A stretch of DNA of 64,000 bases. Source: Stenotrophomonas maltophilia (GTDB taxonomy: Bacteria > Pseudomonadota > Gammaproteobacteria > Xanthomonadales > Xanthomonadaceae). Of the stretch, positions 8,435-16,842 are shown one piece after another (positions within the stretch are counted from its first letter, which is position 1; every line of letters starts with the position of its first letter). The stretch covers positions 4,092,001 to 4,156,000 of the forward strand of contig NZ_CP037858.1 of NCBI RefSeq assembly GCF_006974125.1, given 5' to 3'. The translations under genes were made by a program, and so were the position numbers. The notes beneath the pieces were generated by a model, which had not been told where the DNA came from, searched no databases, and saw only the letters and a program-made list of their open reading frames with translations.

Positions 8435-9808
8435 TCAGGCGGCGCTTGCGGCCTGGCGACGACGCTGCTGCACGATCAACAGGGCGCACAGGATCACCAC
8501 CGGGATCGCCACCAGCGCGGTACCGACGAAGAACAGTGCATAGCCTTCCAGCAGCGTCCGGCCCTGCGCGAGCGTCTGTACCGACCACCCCGAGAGTCCC
8601 TTGAGGGCCTTGCCGGGCATCGCGTAGAACGAGCTCAGCAGCGCGTACTGGGTGGCGGTGTATCCGATGCTGGTCAAGCTCGACATATAAGCGATCAGCG
8701 CCGTTCCGGCGAAGCCGCTGGCGAAGTTGTCGATCGCCATGGCGACGGCGAAATGGGTTGTGTCCGGGCCGGAATAGGCCAGCCAGGCAAACGCCAGGTT
8801 GGAGGCCGGCCCCAGCACCGCGCCCACCATCAGCGCCGCCAGCACGCCCCAGCGGACCGAGACCAGGCCCGCTGCGGCAATGCCGACGAACGTCGCGACC
8901 AGCCCGACCGAACCACGCACCGCGCCCACGGTATCTTCGTCCAGGCCGAGATCGACATAGAAGGGGTTGGCCATCGGCCCCATGACGAAGTCGGCCATGC
9001 GATAGACGCTGATGGCCACCAGGATCAGGATCGCGCCGCTGCGGTGCTCGCGGACGAAGGCGATGAACGGCCCGGCCACGGCGTCGAACAGGCCACGCGG
9101 CGTCCACAGCGAGGTCGCCTGAGCCTGCACGGCAGCCACCTCCCTGGCGGGTTCCCTGGCCATGACCACGGCCACCACGCCAAGCGCCATGAGTACCGCC
9201 ATGATCTCGTACGAGACCTGCCAGCCGACACGGGCCGCGATGATCAGGATCAGCGCATCGGTGACCAGCAATGCGGTGCGATAGCCCAGCGCGGATGATG
9301 AGGTCAGCAGGCCGAGCTGCTCGCTGTTGTCAGCACTTTCAATGCGCCAGGCATCGATGACGATGTCCTGGGTGGCCGAAGCAAACGCTACGATCACGGC
9401 CATCACGCCGAACACGACGATGTGCTGCCAGGCGATACCCAGGAACTGGATCTGCCCCCCCTTGGGCTGGACCAGCGCCATGCCGACCAGGCCCACCACC
9501 ACGACCAGCTGCGACAGCAGCATCCAGCCACGGCGGCGGCCAAAGCGGCCGAACAGGGGCACGTCGGTCTTGTCGACGATCGGCGCCCACAGGAACTTCA
9601 TGGTGTAGGCCAGCCCGACCCATGACAGGAAACCGATCGTGCTCAGCTCGATGCCTTCCTTGCGCATCCAGAAGCCGAGCGTGTTGCCCACCAGGTAGAT
9701 CGGCAGACCGGAACTGAAGCCGAGCAGCAGCATCGCCAGCACCTTGCGCTGGCTCAGGTTGGACAACACCTGCTGCCACGGTCGGCGCGGCTTGGCAGCC
9801 TCGGTCAC
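8435..9808 (-). CDS. ampG: AmpG-like muropeptide MFS permease
   Basis: Inner-membrane transporter of 457 residues with about 12-14 hydrophobic segments. The N-terminal signature LLLGFSSGLPIYLVGNTLGFW and AYTMKFLWAPIVDK are typical of AmpG, which imports GlcNAc-anhydroMurNAc peptides released by lytic enzymes. Imported muropeptides feed AmpD, NagZ and AnmK and, in species with AmpR-controlled beta-lactamases, the induction signal. The gene overlaps the end of xth by four bases (9805-9808), so the two are translationally coupled. S. maltophilia can have more than one AmpG-like protein, so the symbol is tentative. Confidence 0.8.
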   Translation of the reverse strand: MTEAAKPRRPWQQVLSNLSQRKVLAMLLLGFSSGLPIYLVGNTLGFWMRKEGIELSTIGFLSWVGLAYTMKFLWAPIVDKTDVPLFGRFGRRRGWMLLSQLVVVVGLVGMALVQPKGGQIQFLGIAWQHIVVFGVMAVIVAFASATQDIVIDAWRIESADNSEQLGLLTSSSALGYRTALLVTDALILIIAARVGWQVSYEIMAVLMALGVVAVVMAREPAREVAAVQAQATSLWTPRGLFDAVAGPFIAFVREHRSGAILILVAISVYRMADFVMGPMANPFYVDLGLDEDTVGAVRGSVGLVATFVGIAAAGLVSVRWGVLAALMVGAVLGPASNLAFAWLAYSGPDTTHFAVAMAIDNFASGFAGTALIAYMSSLTSIGYTATQYALLSSFYAMPGKALKGLSGWSVQTLAQGRTLLEGYALFFVGTALVAIPVVILCALLIVQQRRRQAASAA

Positions 9809-10605
9809 AGGTCGTAGTCCACGGTGAACGGGGCGTGGTCGGAGAAGCGCTCGTCGCGGTAGATCGAGCAGCTGCGCAGGCGGTCACGCAGGCCCGGGGT
9901 GATGAACTGGTAGTCGATGCGCCAACCGACGTTGTTGGCACGGGCGGCGCCGCGGTTGCTCCACCAGGTGTAGTCCTCACCGGTGGGGTTGAGCAGGCGG
10001 TAGGCATCGGCCCAGCCGCGGCCGGCGGTGACATCGGTGGTCTGGCCGTGGTCGGCGCAGAGGGCGTTGAGCCAGTCGCGCTCCTCCGGCAGGCACCCGG
10101 AATTCTTCTGGTTGGACTTCCAGTTCTTGATGTCCAGCGCCGAACGCACGATGTTCCAGTCGCCACACAGCACGTAGTCGCGGCCACTGCGCGCCCACTC
10201 CTCCAGGATCGGCCGCAGCCATTCCATCACTTCGAACTTGAAGCCCTGCCGCAGGTCGCCCGAGCTGCCGGACGGGATATAGAAGGAGACCACGCTGAGG
10301 TTGCCGTAGCGTGCCTCGATGTAGCGGCCTTCGTCGTCGAACGGGGCCCAGCCCAGCGAGGTGATGACCTGGTCCGGCTCGCGCTTGCTGTAGATCGCCA
10401 CGCCGCTGTAGCCCTTCTTGGTGATGGCGTCGCGGTAGAAGCAGTGGTGGCCGTCCGGGCGGAACATCGGGTCGGTCAGCTGGTCTTCCTGGGCCTTGGT
10501 CTCCTGGATGCACAGGACGTCGGCGTCCTGGGCACGGAACCAGTCGAGGAAGCCCTTGGTCGCGGCGGAACGGATGCCATTGGCGTTGAAACTGATGATG
10601 CGCAT
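9805..10605 (-). CDS. xth: Exodeoxyribonuclease III (AP endonuclease)
   Basis: DNA repair enzyme of 266 residues from the EEP nuclease family, acting on abasic sites and 3' blocked ends. Catalytic landmarks are CIQETKAQ (Glu35), CGDWNI (Asp and Asn) and the C-terminal SDHAPF with the essential His. The length matches E. coli XthA (268). Gene order xth-ampG with a 4-base overlap is compact; the head-on neighbour pyrE is divergently transcribed. Confidence 0.93.
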   Translation of the reverse strand: MRIISFNANGIRSAATKGFLDWFRAQDADVLCIQETKAQEDQLTDPMFRPDGHHCFYRDAITKKGYSGVAIYSKREPDQVITSLGWAPFDDEGRYIEARYGNLSVVSFYIPSGSSGDLRQGFKFEVMEWLRPILEEWARSGRDYVLCGDWNIVRSALDIKNWKSNQKNSGCLPEERDWLNALCADHGQTTDVTAGRGWADAYRLLNPTGEDYTWWSNRGAARANNVGWRIDYQFITPGLRDRLRSCSIYRDERFSDHAPFTVDYDL

Positions 10606-10767
10606 GCGGAAGACCTACGGCGGGAAACCGGGCAAGCATACCGGTTGCCCGCGGGGCTGCGCAGTCCGCCGGGTGCGCCCGCGAACGCCTTCACACGGGG
10701 CCGGACGAGCGCGAAACGCCCAGCTGGATTAGGATTTGTGCTCCAAATGAATATGAATCGAGTTTTG

Positions 10768-11427
10768 ATGAGCGACCACCGCCACCGTTTCCTGCAGCTG
10801 GCCCTGACCGCCGACGCCCTGCGCTTCGGCCAGTTCACCCTCAAGTCCGGCCGGCTGAGCCCCTATTTCTTCAACGCCGGGCGCTTCGACTCCGGCTCGC
10901 TGCTGTCCCAGCTCGGCGCCTGCTATGCCGATGCCATCGATGCCAGCGGGATCAAGTACGACGTGGTGTTCGGCCCGGCCTACAAGGGCATTCCGCTGGC
11001 CACCGCGATGGCCTGTGAGCTGGCCCAGCGTGGCCGCGACCTGCCGCTGTCGTTCAACCGCAAGGAAGCCAAGGACCACGGCGAAGGCGGCCAGCTGATC
11101 GGCGCCGACATGCAGGGCAAGCGCGTGCTGATCGTCGACGACGTGATCACCGCCGGTACCGCGATCCGCGAAGCGCTGGGCATCATCCGCGCCGCCGGTG
11201 GCACTCCGGCCGGCATCGTGGTGGCGCTGGACCGCCAGGAGATCGCTTCGGAGACCGACCGCCGTTCGGCGGCGCAGTCGGTGGCCGAGGAAGCCGGTAT
11301 CCCGGTGATCGCCGTGGCGTCGCTGGCCGACCTGCTTGATTTTGCCTCCGGCAACCCGGAACTTGTGGGTTACCGGCAGCCGCTGGAAGCCTACCGGGCC
11401 CAGTACGGCGTCCGTTCGATCCGCTGA
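10768..11427 (+). CDS. pyrE: Orotate phosphoribosyltransferase
   Basis: Pyrimidine synthesis enzyme of 219 residues, making OMP from orotate and PRPP. The PRPP-binding motif VLIVDDVITAGTAI is present, as are FTLKSGRLSPYFFNAG at the N-terminus and FNRKEAKDHGEGG in the flexible loop. Start is ATG 10768 (MSDHRHRF). Two earlier in-frame ATGs and a very long open frame reaching back over xth are discarded because that part is antisense to xth. Confidence 0.95.
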   Translation: MSDHRHRFLQLALTADALRFGQFTLKSGRLSPYFFNAGRFDSGSLLSQLGACYADAIDASGIKYDVVFGPAYKGIPLATAMACELAQRGRDLPLSFNRKEAKDHGEGGQLIGADMQGKRVLIVDDVITAGTAIREALGIIRAAGGTPAGIVVALDRQEIASETDRRSAAQSVAEEAGIPVIAVASLADLLDFASGNPELVGYRQPLEAYRAQYGVRSIR

Positions 11428-11445
11428 CCGACCAGGGGAAAGGTC

Positions 11446-12111
11446 ATGTCCCGAGTTCCTGCTGTCCTCTTTGCCGGCCTGCTGCTGGCCGTGCCGTTCA
11501 CCGCACCGGCGCAGTCGCGCGACAGTGGCAAGGCGGAAAAGAAGCTGTACTGCTGGAACGAGGGCAAGGAGCGGATCTGCAGTGATTCGCTGCCGGCCGA
11601 CGCGGTCAACCATGCCCGCGAGGAATTCAATGCGAGCACGGGCCTGCGCAATGCACAGGTCCAGCGCGCGTTGACCGACGAGGAACGTGCTGCTGCCAGC
11701 ACCGCTGCGCAGCAGCAACAGCTGGACCTGATGGCCGAGCAGACCCGCCAGCGCACCGAGCAGGCCATGTTGTCCACCTACGGCAGCGAGGCCGACCTGC
11801 GCCGGGTGTTTGCCGAGCGCCAGGAAGTGCTGGACAACAACCTGAAGACCGCCGAGTACAACGTCACCAGCCTGCGTGAGTCGCTGGTGGCGCTGCTGTC
11901 GGCGGCGGGAGACCGCGAACTGGCCGGCGGCAAGGTGGTCGACAAGCAGGCCGAGGCGATCCGCAAGCGGCATGCGCAGCTGCAGGCGCAGCAGCGCCTG
12001 CAGGCCGGGCTCGTGCAGCAGCAGCAGGCATTGAAGGCCGAGATCGACAGTACCCTGCAGCGCTATCGCGAGCTGAAGGGGTTGGTGCCGGCGGCGGCAC
12101 CGGCGGGCTGA
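11446..12111 (+). CDS. Secreted DUF4124-like coiled-coil protein of unknown function
   Basis: A 221-residue protein with a clear signal peptide (MSRVPAVLFAGLLLAVPFTA, cleavage near APAQS). The mature start KKLYCWNEGKERICSDSLP looks like the short Cys-containing motif of DUF4124 proteins. The rest is Gln/Ala/Glu-rich and predicted to be helical coiled coil, ending in an Ala-rich tail. The gene begins 18 bases after pyrE on the same strand and may be co-transcribed. The location is probably periplasmic; no enzymatic motif was seen. Confidence 0.75.
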   Translation: MSRVPAVLFAGLLLAVPFTAPAQSRDSGKAEKKLYCWNEGKERICSDSLPADAVNHAREEFNASTGLRNAQVQRALTDEERAAASTAAQQQQLDLMAEQTRQRTEQAMLSTYGSEADLRRVFAERQEVLDNNLKTAEYNVTSLRESLVALLSAAGDRELAGGKVVDKQAEAIRKRHAQLQAQQRLQAGLVQQQQALKAEIDSTLQRYRELKGLVPAAAPAG

Positions 12112-12123
12112 CGGCGCTGCCTC

Positions 12124-12146
12124 CGCCGGGCATGGCCCGGCGCTAC
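12124..12146 (-). repeat. SMAG-type REP palindrome
   Basis: On the minus strand GTAG precedes a CGCCGGGC / GCCCGGCG stem-loop, 12 bases after the preceding stop codon and upstream of the kdp control region. Confidence 0.8.
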
Positions 12147-12175
12147 CCGGCGTCCGGTTACGGCTTCGGGCGATG

Positions 12176-12195
12176 AATTTATGCACTTTTTACGC
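12176..12195 (+). promoter_or_regulatory. Candidate KdpE operator upstream of kdp
   Basis: The AT-rich stretch AATTTATGCACTTTTTACGC stands out from GC-rich surroundings about 90 bases before kdpF. It resembles the E. coli KdpE site (TTTATAC followed by a T-run and TACAC). This is a by-eye match, without footprint data. Confidence 0.45.
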
Positions 12196-12285
12196 GTCGG
12201 CCCGGTCCGGCGCGTAGTGCGTTTATGGGGGGCAGGACGACGATGGCGGCCTGAGGTGGAGGGGTTCCACCAGGACGCTATTGCA

Positions 12286-12378
12286 ATGTCCCCCTGGCTG
12301 TCGTTGTTGTGTGGCGTGCTGGTGCTGGTCGCCGCCGCCTATCTCCTTTATGTCGTGCTGCGGCCCGAGTCGTTCTGA
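12286..12378 (+). CDS. kdpF: KdpF, small subunit of the K+-transporting ATPase
   Basis: A 30-residue single-span membrane peptide (MSPWLSLLCGVLVLVAAAYL, then LYVVLRPESF), which stabilises the KdpFABC complex in the inner membrane. It matches the size and position of KdpF in other species, 12 bases before kdpA. The longer in-frame version from 12181 would start within the regulatory region and is rejected. Confidence 0.88.
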   Translation: MSPWLSLLCGVLVLVAAAYLLYVVLRPESF

Positions 12379-12390
12379 GCGGAGCCTGCC

Positions 12391-14100
12391 ATGACTGAGA
12401 TGCTTGTGATTATTGCCGCCAGCCTGCTGCTGGCGTGGCCGCTGGGCCTGTACCTGGCACGCGTGATGCGCGGCACGCCGATGAAGGTCGACGTGCTGTT
12501 CCACTGGATCGAGAAGCCGCTGTACAGGGTGTTCGGCGTCGATCCATCGCGCTCGATGTCCTGGCGCGGCTATGTGCTGGCCTTCGTGCTGAGCAACGTG
12601 GTGGTCGCGGTACTGACCCAGGCGGTGTTCATGACCCAGGCCTGGCTGCCGTTGAACCCGGACCAGATCCCGAACATGCGCTGGGACACCGCGCTGCACA
12701 CGATGATCTCGTTCCTGACCAACACCAACCAGCAGCACTATTCGGGCCAGGCGCAGCTGTCCTACCTCTCGCAGATGACCGGCATCACCGGCCTGCAGGT
12801 GGTGACGCCAATGATGGGCCTGGCGTTGGCGGTGGCCACGCTGCGCGCGTTGTTCTCGCGTGCGCCGCAGGCTGCGGCAGCCACCGGGGCCGGCGATGAC
12901 CGCCAGGTGGCGGTGGGCAACTACTACGTTGACGTGGTGCGCCTGTGCGTGCGCTTTCTGTTGCCGCTGTGCCTGGTGTGGACGCTGGTGCTGACCAGCC
13001 AGGGCGTGCCCTCGACGATGGCCGGCGGCCCGCAGGCCACGCCGATCGATGCCAACGCCGGCATGGTCCAGCAGAAACTGCCGCTGGGCCCGGTCGCAGC
13101 GATGGTCGCGGCCAAGCAGCTGGGCGCCAACGGCGGCGGCTGGTATGGCCCGAACAGCAGCTTCCCGCTGGAGAACCCGACCCCGCTGTCGAACGCGCTG
13201 GAGATCGTCGGCATCCTGCTGGTGCCGATGGCGGTGATCTTCATGATCGGTGCATTCACCGGCCGGCGCCGGTTCGGCGCGCTGGTGTTCAGCTGCATGC
13301 TGGGCATGTCACTGCTCTCCACCGGCGCGATGATGTGGAGCGAGGCCCATAGCGCCAGCGCCGCCACGCCGCTGCTGATGGAAGGCAAGGAAGTACGCTT
13401 CGGCGCCGATGGCACCGCGCTGTGGGCGGCGGTGACCACCCAGGTCTCCAACGGCTCGGTGAACGGCATGCACGATTCGCTGGCGCCGCTGAGCGGTGGC
13501 ATCGCGATGGTCAACATGCTGGTGAGCGCGATCTGGGGCGGCATTGGCTGTGGCCTGCAGCAGTTCATCGTGTACCTGCTGCTGGGGGTGTTCCTGGCCG
13601 GGCTGATGACGGGACGTACGCCGGAACTGTTCGGCCGCAAGCTGGAAACCCCGCAGGTGCGCCTGCTGGCCCTGCTGGTGCTGCTGCAGCCGATCACCCT
13701 GCTGGTGTTCACCGCCATCACCCTGGCCGTGCCCGGTCTGGCCGGCACGTCCAATCCTGGCTTCCATGGCATCAGCCAGGTGTTCTACGAGTACGTCTCG
13801 GCCTATGCCAACAACGGTTCGGGTTTCGAAGGGCTGGGTGACGCCACGCTGTGGTGGAACCTGAGCTGCTCGCTGGTGCTGCTGCTGGGCCGCTTCCCAC
13901 TGCTGATCATCCCGCTGGTGGTGGCCGCACAGCTGGCCGCCAAGCGCCAGGCGCCGGAGTCTGCCGGCAGCCTGCAGATCGAAACCCCGACCTTCGCCCT
14001 GACCCTGGTCTCGGTGATCATCATCCTGACCGTGCTGCAGTTCATGCCGGCGCTGGTACTCGGCCCGATCGCCGACCACCTGAGCCTGGGACTGCACTGA
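12391..14100 (+). CDS. kdpA: Potassium-transporting ATPase, channel-like subunit KdpA
   Basis: Inner-membrane subunit of 569 residues that binds and conducts K+ in the high-affinity KdpFABC pump. About ten hydrophobic segments and the repeated pore loops of the Trk/Ktr/Kdp superfamily are visible: [29 protein letters not shown] and [11 protein letters not shown]. The second loop reads [14 protein letters not shown] where E. coli has FFNANSAHPFENPT, so this is a divergent subgroup, though the glycines and ENPT are kept. Length is normal. It sits 12 bases after kdpF and 10 before kdpB. Confidence 0.95.
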   Translation: MTEMLVIIAASLLLAWPLGLYLARVMRGTPMKVDVLFHWIEKPLYRVFGVDPSRSMSWRGYVLAFVLSNVVVAVLTQAVFMTQAWLPLNPDQIPNMRWDTALHTMISFLTNTNQQHYSGQAQLSYLSQMTGITGLQVVTPMMGLALAVATLRALFSRAPQAAAATGAGDDRQVAVGNYYVDVVRLCVRFLLPLCLVWTLVLTSQGVPSTMAGGPQATPIDANAGMVQQKLPLGPVAAMVAAKQLGANGGGWYGPNSSFPLENPTPLSNALEIVGILLVPMAVIFMIGAFTGRRRFGALVFSCMLGMSLLSTGAMMWSEAHSASAATPLLMEGKEVRFGADGTALWAAVTTQVSNGSVNGMHDSLAPLSGGIAMVNMLVSAIWGGIGCGLQQFIVYLLLGVFLAGLMTGRTPELFGRKLETPQVRLLALLVLLQPITLLVFTAITLAVPGLAGTSNPGFHGISQVFYEYVSAYANNGSGFEGLGDATLWWNLSCSLVLLLGRFPLLIIPLVVAAQLAAKRQAPESAGSLQIETPTFALTLVSVIIILTVLQFMPALVLGPIADHLSLGLH

Positions 14101-14110
14101 GGACACCCCG

Positions 14111-16168
14111 ATGAGTACCCACGCAAATTCCACCCGAAGTTCCCTCGCACCGCGCCCTGCCCTGCTGGATGCCGCAGGCCTGCGCCGTGCACTGGTCGAG
14201 GCGGTGCGCAAGCTGTCGCCGATGCACCTGGTGCGCAGCCCGGTGATGGCGGTGGTGATGGCCGGCACGATCGTCGCCGCCATCATCACCCTGACCGGCA
14301 ATGCACCGCTGGGCTTCGGCCTGGCGGTGACCGCGATCCTGCTGGTGACCGTGCTGTTCGGCAATTTCGCCGAGGCGGTCGCCGAAGCCCGTGGCCGCGG
14401 CCAGGCCGCTTCGCTGCGCCGTGCCCGCCAGGATCTGGTGGCGCGCCGTCTGGCGGCACCGCAGCCGGGTGCGGCGGAAGCCCAGGTACCGGCCGCGGAG
14501 CTGCGTCCGGGTGACCACGTGATCGTCAGCGCCGGCGAGCTGGTGCCGGCCGATGGCGAGATCGTGCAGGGCCTGGCCACCATCAACGAAGCGGCCGTGA
14601 CCGGTGAATCGGCGCCGGTGCTGCGCGAGGCCGGCACCGATCGTTCCGGCGTGATCGGCGGCACCAAGGTGCTGTCCGACCAGATCATCGTGCGGGTGAC
14701 CGCCGAGCCGGGCCACAGCTTCCTGGACCGGATGATCGCGCTGGTGGAAGGCGCCAACCGGCAGAAGACCCCGAACGAGATCGCACTGACCCTGCTGCTG
14801 GCCGCGATGACGCTGACCTTCCTGGTGGTGGTGGCGACGCTGCCGGCGATCGGCGCAGCGGTAGGCGTGCAGGTTGACCCGCTGCTGCTGATCGCGCTGC
14901 TGGTGTGCCTGATCCCGACCACCATCGGCGGCCTGCTGCCAGCCATCGGCATTGCCGGCATGAACCGTGCGCTGGCCGCCAACGTGCTGGCCAAGTCGGG
15001 CAAGGCGGTGGAAGTGGCGGGCGACGTGGACGTGCTGCTGCTGGACAAGACCGGCACCATCACCTACGGCGATCGCCAGGCCAGCCACTTCCACCCGTTG
15101 GCCGGTATCGATGCCAGCCAGCTGCGTGAAGCGGCGCTGCTGTCCTCGCTGGCCGACCCGACTCCGGAAGGCAAGTCGATCGTGCGCCTGGCGCGCGAAC
15201 AGGGGTGCGCCACCGCCGAACCGGACCATGCCGACTATCTGGCCTTCACTGCCCAGACCCGGATGTCCGGCGTCGACCTGGAACATGGGCGGCAGATCCG
15301 CAAGGGCGCCGCCGATGCCATCCGCGCGCATGTGCAGTCGCTGGGCGGCAACGTGCCGGCCGAGCTGGCCGGTCGTGTCGAGCAGGTCGCGCGCAATGGT
15401 GCCACCCCGCTGGTGGTGGCCGAGGGCCGCCATGTGCTGGGCGTGATCGAGCTGTCGGACGTGGTCAAGCACGGCATGCGCGAGAAGTTCGCGCAGCTGC
15501 GGGCGATGGGCATCCGCACGGTGATGATCACCGGTGACAACCCGCTGACCGCCGCCGCGATCGCTGCCGAGGCCGGTGTCGATGACTACATCGCCGAGGC
15601 CCGCCCCGAAGACAAGCTGGCACGCATCCGCCAGGAGCAGGCCGGTGGCCGCCTGGTGGCGATGGTGGGCGACGGCACCAACGACGCCCCGGCACTGGCG
15701 CAGGCCGATATCGGCCTGGCAATGAACTCCGGCACGCAGGCGGCGAAGGAGGCCGGCAACATGGTCGACCTCGATTCGGACCCGGCCAAGCTGCTGGCGG
15801 TGGTGGAAGTGGGCAAGCAGCAGCTGATCACGCGCGGTGCGCTGACCACCTTCTCGCTGGCCAACGACGTTTCCAAGTACTTCGCGATCCTGCCGGCGCT
15901 GTTCGCCGCTGCCGTTCCCACCATGGCCGCACTGAATGTGATGCAGCTGTCGAGCCCGCGCAACGCGGTGCTGGCGGCGCTGATCTTCAACGCCCTGGTG
16001 ATTCCCGCACTGATCCCGCTCGCCCTGCGTGGCGTGCGCTTCCGCCCCGCCACCGCGACGGCGCTGCTGCGCCGGAACATGCTGGTGTACGGCCTCGGCG
16101 GCGTGTTGCTGCCGTTCGCGGCGATCAAGCTGATCGACCTCCTTCTTGTCCTGGTATCCGGCGCATGA
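14111..16168 (+). CDS. kdpB: Potassium-transporting P-type ATPase, catalytic subunit KdpB
   Basis: P-type ATPase subunit of 685 residues that energises K+ uptake. The phosphorylation motif [10 protein letters not shown] has its Asp at residue 312, the actuator loop is VTGESAPV, and the hinge motif is [20 protein letters not shown]. The Ser/Thr phosphorylation loop ([11 protein letters not shown]) known to inhibit KdpB is conserved. The stop overlaps the kdpC start by four bases. Confidence 0.97.
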   Translation: MSTHANSTRSSLAPRPALLDAAGLRRALVEAVRKLSPMHLVRSPVMAVVMAGTIVAAIITLTGNAPLGFGLAVTAILLVTVLFGNFAEAVAEARGRGQAASLRRARQDLVARRLAAPQPGAAEAQVPAAELRPGDHVIVSAGELVPADGEIVQGLATINEAAVTGESAPVLREAGTDRSGVIGGTKVLSDQIIVRVTAEPGHSFLDRMIALVEGANRQKTPNEIALTLLLAAMTLTFLVVVATLPAIGAAVGVQVDPLLLIALLVCLIPTTIGGLLPAIGIAGMNRALAANVLAKSGKAVEVAGDVDVLLLDKTGTITYGDRQASHFHPLAGIDASQLREAALLSSLADPTPEGKSIVRLAREQGCATAEPDHADYLAFTAQTRMSGVDLEHGRQIRKGAADAIRAHVQSLGGNVPAELAGRVEQVARNGATPLVVAEGRHVLGVIELSDVVKHGMREKFAQLRAMGIRTVMITGDNPLTAAAIAAEAGVDDYIAEARPEDKLARIRQEQAGGRLVAMVGDGTNDAPALAQADIGLAMNSGTQAAKEAGNMVDLDSDPAKLLAVVEVGKQQLITRGALTTFSLANDVSKYFAILPALFAAAVPTMAALNVMQLSSPRNAVLAALIFNALVIPALIPLALRGVRFRPATATALLRRNMLVYGLGGVLLPFAAIKLIDLLLVLVSGA

Positions 16169-16815
16169 ACCGTTCTGCTTCCACCTCCACCTCCCTGTCC
16201 CGCGAACCGAAGGCCGAGGCCCGCGTGGCCAGCCTGCAGGATGGCGCCAGCTGGCGCCCGGCGATCGGCCTGGGCCTGGCCACCCTGCTGCTGGCCGGCG
16301 CGGTCTACGCCGGCATTGCAACCGGCTTTGCCGGCCTGGCGTTCCCGGGCCAGGCGGAAGGCAGCCTGCTGCGCGATGACAGTGGCCAGGTGCGCGGCTC
16401 GGCGTGGCTGGCGCAGCCGTTCACCGGTGATGGCTACTTCCAGGCACGGCCGTCGGCGGCCAACTACGACCCGATGGCGGCAGCCGGTTCCAACATGGCG
16501 CGCAGCAACCCGGCGCTGGCCGAGCGCGTTGCCGCCAGCACTGCGGCGGTGGCCACACGCGAAGGCGTTGCCCCGGCGCAGGTGCCTGCGGACCTGGTCA
16601 CCCAGTCCGCAGGCGGCCTGGATCCTCAGCTGTCGCCGTCTGCAGTGCAGTTGCAGGTAGCTCGCGTGGCGCGTGCCCGTGGCCTGCCGGTGGAACGCGT
16701 GCAGGCACTGGTGCAGGCGCATACCGAAGGACGCCAGTGGGGCCTGTTCGGCCAGCCGCGGGTGAACGTGGTAACGCTGAACTTCGCGCTGGACCACGCG
16801 GCCAAGGCGCCGTGA
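16165..16815 (+). CDS. kdpC: Potassium-transporting ATPase subunit KdpC
   Basis: A 216-residue subunit with one N-terminal membrane span (about residues 32-54) and a periplasmic/soluble domain. Family motifs include [33 protein letters not shown] and LNFALD near the end. It joins KdpA and KdpB functionally. ATG overlaps the TGA of kdpB, indicating coupled translation. Confidence 0.95.
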   Translation: MNRSASTSTSLSREPKAEARVASLQDGASWRPAIGLGLATLLLAGAVYAGIATGFAGLAFPGQAEGSLLRDDSGQVRGSAWLAQPFTGDGYFQARPSAANYDPMAAAGSNMARSNPALAERVAASTAAVATREGVAPAQVPADLVTQSAGGLDPQLSPSAVQLQVARVARARGLPVERVQALVQAHTEGRQWGLFGQPRVNVVTLNFALDHAAKAP

Positions 16816-16842
16816 TGCCGGCCTGCACCGGCTGCGCGCACA

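Noticed and set aside
8127..9107. 326-codon minus frame joining part of the permease region to the small protein
   Set aside because: Most of it is out of frame within the AmpG-like gene; only the last 76 codons from ATG 8357 look real.
9835..10767. Upstream extension of pyrE
   Set aside because: The extension is antisense to xth and not part of the known enzyme; ATG 10768 gives the normal length.
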